Source: Candidatus Eisenbacteria bacterium (lineage in GTDB: Bacteria > Eisenbacteria > RBG-16-71-46). From it: 37,982 nt of DNA. Below, piece by piece: positions 1-7,035 of the stretch. The DNA is taken from positions 1 to 37,982 of the forward strand of contig DASTBI010000073.1 in the NCBI GenBank assembly GCA_035712145.1. The letters are read 5' to 3'. How positions within the stretch are numbered: position 1 is the first letter of the stretch; every line of letters starts with the position of its first letter. The notes below the pieces were generated by a model. The model searched no databases, was not told the origin of the DNA, and was given only the letters and a program-made list of their open reading frames with translations. The translations under genes were made by a program, and so were the position numbers.

Positions 1-375
1 TCCCGCTGAGGGAGCGCGCATGGCAGTCCTCCTCCGTCTGGACTGAGCAGGGCGCGCAACGGGATGACTCGGGTGGCGGACCCGCTCAATCCTCAGCACG
101 TCCGAACGGAGGAGAACGAACAGCGGGATGGGGTGACTCCGGGGGACTTAGCATCCAACGACCTTCCTTGGGCCAGGTTGGACTCGGCCGTGGGTGCTCG
201 CGAGGGGAGTTTCTCCGGCTGCGATATGGACGTTCGCCATACCAGACGCGGAAATGGCCCAACTGTTAACACGAGCGCCCGCCCCGAGCACGGTTCCGGC
301 GTTCGCGGCTCACCACCCCCTCGCCGTCGGATTTGGATTGCGGAAGGCTACGGCGAACGGCTAAGCCTCCCGCCC
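1..375. other. Left-edge region without a convincing gene
   Basis: The frame of the following gene stays open upstream to about position 64. Its predicted residues there are low-complexity, Arg/Gly/Pro-rich and unlike any domain I know, and a good signal peptide begins only at 376. I therefore treat these bases as non-coding or as the end of something outside the window. I see no clear promoter or terminator. Confidence 0.4.
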
Positions 376-1371
376 GTGAAGTCCCCCCATGGCCGTTCGC
401 AGGCGCGCGGATACGCGACCCTGTCGCTCCTCCTCGCCTGCCTTCTCGCCCCCGTCTCGGCCCGCGCTCAGAGCGGCGGCCTCAAGCTCGCGGTGGGCGA
501 CGTCGGAATCGGCATCGGCGACGTGCGCCGGCTCGACGGGCTGAGGCTCAACTTCCGCGACCGCAATCTCCAGCTCCTGCGTGGGGTGAACACCACCTTG
601 TGGACGCACCACAAGGGCTCGGGCGGCGTGGTGCAGGGACTCGCCCTGGGAGCGCCGCTCACCGGGGCCGGCGACATCTCGGGCATCGGGCTCGGACTCG
701 GCGTCGGCGCCGACCGCAACCTCACGGGCATCGGCGTCGGAATCATCGGTCTCGGCGCCGGCGAGAACCTCCGTGGCCTCGGCGTTGCAGGTCTTGGCGC
801 GGGCGCGGGCGGACGTGTGCAAGGACTCGCGCTCGGTGGTGCGGGCGTCGGCGCCGGAGGCGACATGCGGGCCATCGCGATCGGCGGGCTCGGTGTCGGC
901 GCGGGCGGCCACCTCACGGGCATCGCCGTCGGCGGGCTCGGCGTCGGCGCAGGCGGCGGGGTCACGGGCATCGCCGTCGGCGGAGTGGGCGTCGGGTCGG
1001 GAGAGAATGTGACCGGAATCACGATCGGCGGCGTGGGCGTGGGCGCCGGCGGTCACCTGAAGGGTCTGGCGATCGCGGGTCTCGGCGTCGGCGCCCCGCG
1101 GGTGACCGGAGTGGCCGCGGCACTGGCCGCCGGTGGTGAGAACGTCACCGGGCTCGTGCTGGCGCCGCTCTTCTTCAGCGTCAAGAGCGGCGGAGCATTC
1201 ACCGGGGCCTCGGTCAGCGCGTTCAACCGCATCGACGGCGCTCAGCACGGCGTGAGCATCGGGATCCTGAACATTGCCGGCGAGCTTCACGGCCTTCAGC
1301 TCGGAGCGCTCAACATCGCGCACAACAAGAAGACGCTTCCGGTGCTGCCACTGCTGAACTTCAGCAAGTAG
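376..1371 (+). CDS. Secreted glycine-rich surface protein with 16-residue repeats (LA_2272-like)
   Basis: The protein is about 331 aa and probably exported. I chose the GTG start at 376 because it puts a signal peptide (hydrophobic core LSLLLACLLAP, cleavage after SARAQ) at the N-terminus; the frame is open to 64, so a longer form is possible. After about 100 residues it contains seven exact 16-residue units and a shorter eighth (721-1101), consensus x-T-G-I-A-V-G-G-L-G-V-G-A-G-G-x. These fade into a C-terminal part with 'GVSIGILNIAG' and 'GLQLGALNIA' motifs. Those motifs recall the surface-repeat family annotated LA_2272 in Leptospira and similar Bacteroidetes proteins; that match is from memory. 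The regular spacing suggests a beta-solenoid, which is inference. No catalytic motif is visible. The next gene has its own promoter. Confidence 0.7.
   Translation: MKSPHGRSQARGYATLSLLLACLLAPVSARAQSGGLKLAVGDVGIGIGDVRRLDGLRLNFRDRNLQLLRGVNTTLWTHHKGSGGVVQGLALGAPLTGAGDISGIGLGLGVGADRNLTGIGVGIIGLGAGENLRGLGVAGLGAGAGGRVQGLALGGAGVGAGGDMRAIAIGGLGVGAGGHLTGIAVGGLGVGAGGGVTGIAVGGVGVGSGENVTGITIGGVGVGAGGHLKGLAIAGLGVGAPRVTGVAAALAAGGENVTGLVLAPLFFSVKSGGAFTGASVSAFNRIDGAQHGVSIGILNIAGELHGLQLGALNIAHNKKTLPVLPLLNFSK
721..1101 (+). repeat. 48-bp in-frame tandem repeat, eight units
   Basis: Seven units of exactly 48 bp (16 codons) run from 721 to 1056, and a 45-bp unit follows (1057-1101). Each begins near a Leu/Val-Thr-Gly-Ile codon series and ends in Gly-Ala-Gly-Gly. 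Units differ mostly by conservative or synonymous changes, so the array is old enough to have diverged but keeps its length. Confidence 0.8.
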
Positions 1372-1395
1372 GCATTGCGCGCAGCCTCGAATTCG

Positions 1396-1425
1396 TTGAC
1401 AGAGCGCGGCGCATCCACCTAACCT
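1396..1425 (+). promoter_or_regulatory. Putative sigma70-type promoter for the tail-collar operon
   Basis: A perfect -35 TTGACA (1396-1401) is followed after 18 bp by TAACCT (1420-1425), a weak -10. It lies between the upstream gene and the first tail-collar gene and would give a leader of about 95 nt. Confidence 0.45.
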
Positions 1426-1527
1426 TGCGCACCCGACGAATGAATGGGCGTGTCCTCGCGGCTCGCCTCCCCTCGTTACCTGGACTCGCCGCCGTGCTCC
1501 CAGTGGCCCTCTCGACTCGGTGTCCTG

Positions 1528-2046
1528 ATGCCTGAGCCGTTCATCGGCGAGGTCCGCATCTTCGCCGGCAGCTTCGCTCCCTCCGGCTGGGCGCTCTGCA
1601 ATGGGCAGGTGCTCTCGATCGCTCAGAACGTGGCCCTGTTCTCGCTGATCGGCACCACCTACGGAGGCAATGGAACCACGACCTTCGCGCTGCCCGACCT
1701 GCGAGGACGTGTGCCCTTGCACGCGGGTGAGGGCCTCGGTCTCACCAATCGCCTCCGGGGTGAGGTCGTCGGGAGCGAGACGCACACGCTCGGCGTCGGC
1801 GAGATGCCCGTGCACAACCACACCGTGGGCGCCAGCACGGCCAATGGGAACCGCGATCAGGCGGCGGGGAGCGTGGTGGCGCGGTCACCGGCGGCGATCC
1901 CGCAGTTCGCGACCAACGCCGACACCGCGCTCCACGCGGCCGCGGTCGCGACATCCGGGGCCAGTGAGCCGCACAACAACATGCAGCCCTACACCGTGCT
2001 GAATTTCATCATCGCGCTCCAGGGCGTCTTTCCCTCTCGACCGTGA
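1528..2046 (+). CDS. Tail-collar / microcystin-dependent-like protein, copy 1 (no signal peptide)
   Basis: The 172-aa protein shows the phage tail-collar signature over residues 1-70: GEVRIFAGSFAPSGWALCNG, then LSIAQN, LIGTTYGGNG and FALPDLRGR. The C-terminus has PHNNMQPYTVLNFIIALQG, the usual end of MdpB-type proteins. The family is known from phage short-tail-fibre collars and from bacterial microcystin-dependent proteins; the bacterial role is poorly defined. I chose the ATG at 1528 because the family normally starts just before the G-E-I/V-R-I-F motif; an in-frame ATG at 1444 would add 28 non-conserved residues. It is the first of three paralogues joined by 4-nt stop/start overlaps. Unlike the next two it lacks an export signal, so it would stay in the cytoplasm unless another route exists. 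Confidence 0.88.
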   Translation: MPEPFIGEVRIFAGSFAPSGWALCNGQVLSIAQNVALFSLIGTTYGGNGTTTFALPDLRGRVPLHAGEGLGLTNRLRGEVVGSETHTLGVGEMPVHNHTVGASTANGNRDQAAGSVVARSPAAIPQFATNADTALHAAAVATSGASEPHNNMQPYTVLNFIIALQGVFPSRP

Positions 2047-2657
2047 AGACCTCTTCGGCCATCCAGCGGCGCCACTTCCTGGCGCGCATGCTCGGATTCA
2101 TCGCGGGTGGCGCCTGGCTCGGAAGCAAGGCCGGCGTGCGCGACGCCGCGGCGCAGGACTTGCCGTACCTGGGTGAGATCCGCATGTTCGCGGGCGATTT
2201 CGCGCCCCGGGGCTGGGCGTTGTGCGACGGCCAGTTGCTGTCGATCGCGCAATACGACGCCTTGTTCTCGCTCATCGGGACCACGTACGGCGGCGATGGC
2301 CAGGTCACCTTCGCGTTGCCCGATCTGCGTGGCCGGGCGCCGGTGCACATGGGTTCCGCGAACCCGCTGGGAGTCTTCGCCGGCCAGGAGGCGGTCACGT
2401 TGGTGCCGACTCAGATCCCTGTGCACTCCCACGCCTTGATGGGAAGCTCAGGCGTCGGTGATGCCGACAACCCCTCGGGGCGGGTACCGGCCCGCAATGC
2501 GGTGGGAGCGCCGCACTACAACGGCGGAATGGACACGACGCTGGCGCCCAATGCGCTGACGCCCTCAGGGTCGTCCCTGCCCCACAACAACATGATGCCG
2601 TCGTTGTGCGTCAACTTCATCATCTGCCTCGAAGGCGTGTTCCCGAGCCAGTCATGA
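2043..2657 (+). CDS. Tail-collar / microcystin-dependent-like protein, copy 2, Tat-exported
   Basis: The 204-aa protein starts at a GTG that overlaps the previous stop (GTGA, 2043-2046). The N-terminus is a twin-arginine signal: QRRHFLARM, a hydrophobic stretch (LGFIAGGAWLG), then a DAAAQ cleavage region. The mature part repeats the family motifs GEIRMFAGDFAPRGWALCDG, LIGTTYGGDG, FALPDLRGR and the C-terminal PHNNMMPSLCVNFIICLEG. Tat export implies folding in the cytoplasm before transport, perhaps with a cofactor or an oligomeric partner (inference). It is translationally coupled to both neighbours. Confidence 0.88.
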   Translation: MKTSSAIQRRHFLARMLGFIAGGAWLGSKAGVRDAAAQDLPYLGEIRMFAGDFAPRGWALCDGQLLSIAQYDALFSLIGTTYGGDGQVTFALPDLRGRAPVHMGSANPLGVFAGQEAVTLVPTQIPVHSHALMGSSGVGDADNPSGRVPARNAVGAPHYNGGMDTTLAPNALTPSGSSLPHNNMMPSLCVNFIICLEGVFPSQS

Positions 2658-3286
2658 CGAAGCCGCGTGTCTCGTCTCTCGATCGCCGAACCTTCATCGG
2701 TCGGCTGGCCGCCTTCCTGGCGGGGACGGCCTTGCTGGGCCGTCCGCGGCGCGCGGAAGCCGAGACCCAGAGCATCGAACCCTACCTCGGCGAGATCATG
2801 CTGTTCGCGGGCAGCTTCGCACCGAGGGGCTGGGCGATGTGCAACGGCCAATTGCTGTCGATTGCCCAGAATCAGGCCTTGTTCGCGATCCTCGGCACGA
2901 CCTACGGCGGAAACGGCCAGACGACGTTCGCGCTTCCCGATCTCCGCGACCGCGTGCCCATCCATTTCGGCCACGGACCGGGGCTCTCCCCGCGCACGCT
3001 GGGCGACCGCTCGGGCGCCAGCTTACACACGCTCGCCATCGGCGAGCTTCCCGCACACAGTCACGCGCTCCAGGCGTCCACGACGTTCGGGACGTCGGTG
3101 AATCCGAGTGGCATGTACCCCGCGCGCAATCCCGGCATCATCCCGCAGTACGCTTCCGCCGCCGACGCGGCCATGGCGCCGACGGCGATCAGCAACGTCG
3201 GGGGGGGACAGGCGCACGACAACATGCAGCCGATCCTCGCGCTGAATTACGTGATCGCGCTGCAAGGCGTCTTCCCCCAGCCGTAA
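2654..3286 (+). CDS. Tail-collar / microcystin-dependent-like protein, copy 3, Tat-exported
   Basis: The 210-aa protein starts at the ATG of an ATGA overlap (2654-2657). The N-terminus has a Tat motif (DRRTFIGRL) with a hydrophobic core AAFLAGTALLG and a cleavage zone RRAEAE. The mature part has GEIMLFAGSFAPRGWAMCNG, ILGTTYGGNG, FALPDLRDR (the usual RGR is RDR here) and ends in NMQPILALNYVIALQGVFP. It is closest in layout to copy 2. It is followed after 11 nt by the YWTD-propeller gene, which probably belongs to the same transcript. Confidence 0.88.
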   Translation: MTKPRVSSLDRRTFIGRLAAFLAGTALLGRPRRAEAETQSIEPYLGEIMLFAGSFAPRGWAMCNGQLLSIAQNQALFAILGTTYGGNGQTTFALPDLRDRVPIHFGHGPGLSPRTLGDRSGASLHTLAIGELPAHSHALQASTTFGTSVNPSGMYPARNPGIIPQYASAADAAMAPTAISNVGGGQAHDNMQPILALNYVIALQGVFPQP

Positions 3287-3297
3287 TCGGAGAGCCC

Positions 3298-4461
3298 ATG
3301 CGACTTCGCCGCCTGTTCACGCTCTTCTTGCTGGCGAGCTCGATGCTCGCTTCCACGGCGCGAGCGCAGGTGCTGTACTGGCTGGACACGAACCATCCGT
3401 CGCCCACGCTCAACAAGGCGGATGCGGCCGGCAACGCGATCTCGAGCGTGGCGTTGCCCGCCGGGACCCTTCCCGAAGGGCTGGCGTGTGAGGGGACCGG
3501 CAAGATCTTCTGGACCGAGGGCGTGGTCTCGGGCGCGCGCATCCAGCGCGCGGCGCCCACGCTGTCGTCCATCACCACGATGGTTTCCGGCGGCTCCGCC
3601 CTGCGCGGCATCGCCGTCGATGACGTGGCCCACATGCTCTATTGGACCTCGAGCAACCTCGCGACCGGCTCGCGGATCCACAGGTCGGCCATCGATGGCA
3701 CCGGCGCCACCATTCTGATCTCGCTCGGCTCGGTCGCCAATCCGCGGGGCATTGCCGTGGACCACGCGGGCGGCAAGATCTACTGGGCCGACTTCGATCA
3801 GGACGCGCTCTACCGCGCGAACCTCGACGGTTCGTCCATGGAGCTGTGGCTGCCGCTGGCCTCTTCGTCGCGTCCCTACGGCGTTGCGTTCGACCCGATC
3901 GGACAGGAGATCTACTGGACCGAATATGCGGGGAAGATCCGCCGCGTCTCGACCTCGGGCGGGACCAGCAACACGCTCGTGGGCGGCCTCTCGAACCCCA
4001 CGTACATCGCGCTCGACCCTGCCGGCGGACGGATGTACTGGTCCGAAGGGGGCGCAGGAGCCCAGCAGATCTACCGAGGCCAGATGAGTCCCGGAGGAGG
4101 CCGGACGGCGCTGGGTCTTCCGCTCACCACCTATGGCGGTCTCGCGTTCGAGCCGAACGCGACGGTCTCGGCGCCCGATGCCACGCTGCCGTCCGAGTTC
4201 GCGCTCGCGCCGCTCCACCCCAACCCCAGCCGGGGAATGGTCCGCGCGGAGTTCGCGCTGCCGCGAGAGAGTCGCGTTCGCATGACGGTCATCGACGTTC
4301 AGGGCCGCGAAGTGGCGGTGCTGGCGGACGGCACCTTCCCCGCCGGACGCCACGCGGCTTCGTGGGATGCGAAGGCCGGGCGCGTTCCGCCGGGCGTCTA
4401 CTTCGTGCGCCTGTCCACCGAAGACCGGTCCTTCATCCGCCGCCTCGTGCGCGCTCGCTGA
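3298..4461 (+). CDS. Secreted YWTD-type beta-propeller protein with C-terminal sorting module
   Basis: The 387-aa protein starts at ATG 3298 with GGAGAG 5 nt upstream. A signal peptide (LFTLFLLASSMLASTARAQ) leads into six LDL-receptor-class-B-like blades marked by VLYWLD, KIFWTE, MLYWTS, KIYWAD, EIYWTE and RMYWSE, i.e. one six-bladed propeller over roughly residues 24-290. The last 80 residues (from about 305) form a FlgD-like/type-A sorting module: HPNPSRG, FALPRESRVRMTVIDVQGRE, GRHAASWDAK, PPGVYFVRLST and a terminal basic R-R-L-V-R-A-R. That C-terminus is known as a secretion signal in FCB bacteria, so surface attachment or release is likely. The substrate is unknown. It is probably the last gene of the tail-collar operon. 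Confidence 0.85.
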   Translation: MRLRRLFTLFLLASSMLASTARAQVLYWLDTNHPSPTLNKADAAGNAISSVALPAGTLPEGLACEGTGKIFWTEGVVSGARIQRAAPTLSSITTMVSGGSALRGIAVDDVAHMLYWTSSNLATGSRIHRSAIDGTGATILISLGSVANPRGIAVDHAGGKIYWADFDQDALYRANLDGSSMELWLPLASSSRPYGVAFDPIGQEIYWTEYAGKIRRVSTSGGTSNTLVGGLSNPTYIALDPAGGRMYWSEGGAGAQQIYRGQMSPGGGRTALGLPLTTYGGLAFEPNATVSAPDATLPSEFALAPLHPNPSRGMVRAEFALPRESRVRMTVIDVQGREVAVLADGTFPAGRHAASWDAKAGRVPPGVYFVRLSTEDRSFIRRLVRAR

Positions 4462-4485
4462 GAGACGCCGGTCATTGCGGCTCGA

Positions 4486-4932
4486 TCACCGTGGCCGCGA
4501 CAAGAGACAGGTCCATCGTCGCTGATACAGGCCGATCCCGATTCGGGTGAACGCCCGGTTCTCGAGATTCTTCCGGTGGCCGCGGCTGTTCATCCAGCCT
4601 TCGAAGACCTGGGCGCCGGTGGTCTGCCCCCACGCCAGATTCTCGCCGGCGGTGGAGTAATGAATGCGGGCGTGGTCCATGCGATCGAAGGGATCGTCCC
4701 CGTCGGGATTGATGTGGTCGAAGAAATCGCGGCGCGCCATGTCGACGCTGTGACGGCGGGCCAGAGCCGCGAGCCGGTCGTCCCACTGGAGCGTCGGCCT
4801 TCCGATCGCCGCGCGATGATCGTTGATTCGATCGATCAGGTCCTGGACCTGGCTGACCGATTGCGCTCTTGGCGGGAGGACGAGCGCTGCGGCGAGCACG
4901 AGGAAGGCGCCAAGGATCGCTCGTAGCCTCAT
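4486..4932 (-). CDS. Secreted CAP-domain (SCP/PR1-like) protein
   Basis: The 148-aa protein has a signal peptide (LRAILGAFLVLAAALVLPP) followed by a CAP domain. Family motifs seen are INDHRAAIG with LQWDDRLAALARRHSVDMA near the start, FFDHINPDG, AGENLAWG and NSRGHRKNLEN, ending in a strand RIGIGLYQRRWTCLL that matches the usual 'GVGxxxxxYWTQxF' end. The four conserved His/Glu cavity residues (HSVDM, FDH, GEN, GHR) are all present. Bacterial CAP proteins act outside the cytoplasmic membrane; their biochemical role is unsettled. The ATG overlaps the upstream stop by 4 nt (ATGA, 4929-4932), so it is coupled to the LEA14-like lipoprotein gene. Confidence 0.87.
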   Translation of the reverse strand: MRLRAILGAFLVLAAALVLPPRAQSVSQVQDLIDRINDHRAAIGRPTLQWDDRLAALARRHSVDMARRDFFDHINPDGDDPFDRMDHARIHYSTAGENLAWGQTTGAQVFEGWMNSRGHRKNLENRAFTRIGIGLYQRRWTCLLSRPR

Positions 4933-5522
4933 CGTGACGCATTCCCTCGCCGCACCACCACCGGCGCCGGATAGCGGATGGGTCCGAGCGGCGTCTCGAT
5001 CGTCGGCGCCATCTCGAGGCGCAGCTCCTTTTGCGAGGCGCCATATCCCGCGATCTCGAGCGCCAGATCGAACAGGTCGCGAGCCCCACCCGTCCCGAGC
5101 TGCAGGAGATCGACGCGAGCGCCGAGCGGGATTTCGGCCGAGGCTCCAGGAGCGATGGACAAGGGAGCGGTGAGCCCGCCGCTCGCGGTATTGCGGTCCT
5201 CGATGAAGAGCGTCCAGTCGAGCGCCGTGATGCTGGCCGACACGGTGTTCTCGGACGGATTGGTCGCGCGCACGTGCGCGGTCAGCTCGAGCGGGACGTC
5301 CTTGGCGAGAACGGCGGCGGCGAGGCGGCCCGCATCCGTGACGCCCAGCGAGGCGTAGGTCGTGGCCTCGGTGATCCGGACTCCTGCGACGCGCACATCC
5401 GAGATCCCCGCGAACGCAAACGTGACCGTGCGCAACGCGGCGAGCTCCTGGAGCGCGGTGCACGACGGGACCAGCAGCACCGTGCCGAGGGCGGCGAGGA
5501 TCCACAGCGCCCGGGGGGACAT
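4929..5522 (-). CDS. LEA14-like (WHy-domain) lipoprotein
   Basis: The 197-aa protein starts at ATG 5522; the frame is open further upstream, but a lipoprotein signal begins here (RALWILAALGTVLLVPSC, Cys as lipidation site). The mature part has the late-embryogenesis-abundant type 2 fold pattern: repeated strands 'GVRITEATTYASLGV', 'LELTAHVRATNPSENTVSA', 'LDWTLFIEDRNTASGG' and 'LSIAPGASAEIPL'. The N-P dipeptide followed by a predicted beta-strand pair is typical of the WHy/LEA_2 domain. Such proteins are usually periplasmic and linked to envelope or desiccation stress in annotation; function here is inferred. It is the first gene of a two-gene unit with the CAP protein. Confidence 0.75.
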   Translation of the reverse strand: MSPRALWILAALGTVLLVPSCTALQELAALRTVTFAFAGISDVRVAGVRITEATTYASLGVTDAGRLAAAVLAKDVPLELTAHVRATNPSENTVSASITALDWTLFIEDRNTASGGLTAPLSIAPGASAEIPLGARVDLLQLGTGGARDLFDLALEIAGYGASQKELRLEMAPTIETPLGPIRYPAPVVVRRGNASR

Positions 5523-5617
5523 GAGCCTTTGTATAGCACATGCCGGTCCAGCCCTCGCGTCGCAAGGCGGCCACTCATGGCCGTCCGGAAATGGGAAACA
5601 CATTGCCGCGGAATGCA

Positions 5618-5647
5618 TTGACCACGCTCGATCGAGAGGGCTATAGG
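5618..5647 (+). promoter_or_regulatory. Putative sigma70-type promoter of the 5708 gene
   Basis: TTGACC (5618-5623) and TATAGG (5642-5647) are 18 bp apart, which predicts transcription from about 5654 and a 5' leader of about 54 nt. This is one of the best promoter matches in the window. Confidence 0.6.
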
Positions 5648-5707
5648 TTCAGGCTCGCTCGCCGGCGCCGCAGCGATCGCTGCGGCACAAGAAAAGGAGA
5701 ATCCCCC

Positions 5708-6145
5708 ATGCCTCGTATCCGGGTCATTTCCTGTCTCATCCTCGCGCTCATCGCCCTCGCACCTCCCGCGTTCGCGGGCCCAGGGCTCCATCTTGGAATG
5801 ACGCTCGATCCGGACGACTTCCTGGTCGGGCTCCACTGGAACAGCGGCACGCTGGCTCAGAGCATCGCGGTCGTCCCCAGCGTCGAAGCGGGATTCGGCG
5901 ACGTCACGATGGTCGCCGGGAATCTGGACGGTCATTACAACTTCAAGACCAGCTCTGAGCTGGCGCCCTACATTGGGGGCGGCTTCACGGTCAACTGGTT
6001 CGACACCGAAGGCGACAGCGAGGTCGACATCGGAGGAAGCATCCTGGGAGGAATCTCGCTCAGCGAGAAGCTCTTCTTCGAGGCCAAGGCGGGTCTTGGC
6101 GACGTGCCCGACTGGAAGTTCTACGTCGGCTGGCACATGAACTGA
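5708..6145 (+). CDS. Small exported beta-barrel-like protein
   Basis: The 145-aa protein starts at ATG 5708 behind AAAAGGAGA, a strong ribosome-binding site. The signal peptide is RVISCLILALIALAPPAFAG. The remaining 120 residues alternate polar and hydrophobic residues in short strands rich in Gly (APYIGGGFTVNWF, IGGSILGGISL) and end in an aromatic strand DWKFYVGWHMN. This looks like a small outer-membrane barrel or surface beta protein, but it lacks a terminal Phe. No specific family is recognised. It has its own promoter and converges on the Nudix gene with a 6-nt gap. Confidence 0.7.
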   Translation: MPRIRVISCLILALIALAPPAFAGPGLHLGMTLDPDDFLVGLHWNSGTLAQSIAVVPSVEAGFGDVTMVAGNLDGHYNFKTSSELAPYIGGGFTVNWFDTEGDSEVDIGGSILGGISLSEKLFFEAKAGLGDVPDWKFYVGWHMN

Positions 6146-6151
6146 CCAAGT

Positions 6152-6619
6152 TCACGACGTCTCGATCGCCCTTCGGAGCTCCTCGAGGATCGGCCGCTGT
6201 CCCTGCTGGATCTTCGTGAGCGCGATCTCCCACCCGAACCAATCCGCCCGGTCGACCTCGGGGAACTCGGCCTCGCGCCCCGACCGTGGCGGCCACTCGA
6301 TCGAGAATGTGTTGCTGACGAGGAGGCTTGGGTCGAAGTCGCCGCGCATCGCCCAGGCGTGGACGACCTTGCCGCTCGGCTGACGAACCGGCTCGAGCGC
6401 CAGCGCCTCGCCCGCGGGCGGAGAGGCCCCGGTCTCTTCCTCGAACTCGCGCCGCGCCACCGCGAGCGGGTCTTCTCCTTCGACGAACTCTCCTTTGGGA
6501 ATCGACCAGGCGCCCTCGTCCTTCTTCGCCCAGAAAGGCCCGCCGGGATGAACCAGGAGGACTTCCTGGCCGGCCGATCGCTCGCGGTAGAGCACGAGGC
6601 CGGCGCTCTTCTTCGACAT
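6152..6619 (-). CDS. Nudix hydrolase
   Basis: The 155-aa protein starts at ATG 6619, where the sequence fits the family start (KKSAGLVLYR). The Nudix box is intact at residues 43-64: G-EFVEG-E-DPLAVAR-REFEEETG. It is preceded by the usual WSIPKG and followed by a strand/helix fold ending in P-I-L-E-E-L-R-R-A. Nudix enzymes cleave nucleoside diphosphates linked to another group and need Mg2+ bound by the R-E-x-x-E-E core. The family member type (house-cleaning or Ap4A-like) cannot be fixed; the K-K-S-A-G-L-V-L-Y start and 'FWAKKDEGAWSIPKGE' resemble the NTP pyrophosphohydrolases of this size. There are 92 nt between it and the small lipoprotein gene upstream. Confidence 0.88.
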   Translation of the reverse strand: MSKKSAGLVLYRERSAGQEVLLVHPGGPFWAKKDEGAWSIPKGEFVEGEDPLAVARREFEEETGASPPAGEALALEPVRQPSGKVVHAWAMRGDFDPSLLVSNTFSIEWPPRSGREAEFPEVDRADWFGWEIALTKIQQGQRPILEELRRAIETS

Positions 6620-6711
6620 TCCCTGCCCCCTCCTGCCGATGACTCGCGGGGGCGCCGGAGGACGTCGGCGCCCGTCTCGATTCTCCGAACGTCGGCGCGA
6701 GCCGCTGACGC

Positions 6712-7020
6712 CTACTTCGAGCTGGAGCTGGATCTCCCACGCAGGATTCCCCAGGCGCCCGCGCCGAGAATGAATCCGAAGTTGTACCAATTCCCGCTGT
6801 TGTGCACTTCGTAGATGGTGAATGCGTGATTGAACAGCGAGATCACGAAGGCGATGGGACAGATCAGGCCGTGCCAGAGACCGCTCCAGAAACCCGCCAC
6901 GCCGGAGCGTCCCGCTGTGCCGACCAGCGGGTTGGGCCCCGCACAGCCGGCGATCAGGAGAATTGCCGCGAGGGGCGCATAACGGCAGATCAGGCCTTTC
7001 CAATCCAGCAACCGTTTCAT
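6712..7020 (-). CDS. Small conserved membrane lipoprotein
   Basis: The 102-aa protein has a short basic N-terminus, a hydrophobic stretch (APLAAILLIAGC) with a lipobox-like Cys, and a second hydrophobic segment (SGLWHGLICPIAFVISLFN). The C-terminal motif IYEVHNSGNWYNFGFILGAG is conserved in a widespread family of small hypothetical proteins; I recognise the motif but know of no function. The end is serine-rich. The gene starts 15 nt downstream of the NuoN-like gene, so it may be transcribed with the membrane-subunit operon. Confidence 0.75.
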   Translation of the reverse strand: MKRLLDWKGLICRYAPLAAILLIAGCAGPNPLVGTAGRSGVAGFWSGLWHGLICPIAFVISLFNHAFTIYEVHNSGNWYNFGFILGAGAWGILRGRSSSSSK

Positions 7021-7035
7021 TCGAACCCCCTTCCT

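Noticed and set aside
1528-3286. Prophage remnant, because of the tail-collar genes.
   Set aside because: No other phage gene, integrase or att site is nearby, and two copies carry Tat signals, which fits bacterial MdpB-like proteins.
4486-4560. Possible frameshift at the end of the CAP-domain gene, since another frame continues to 4472.
   Set aside because: The last residues in frame (YQRRWTCLL) fit the final 'YWTQxF'-type strand of CAP domains, so no shift is needed.
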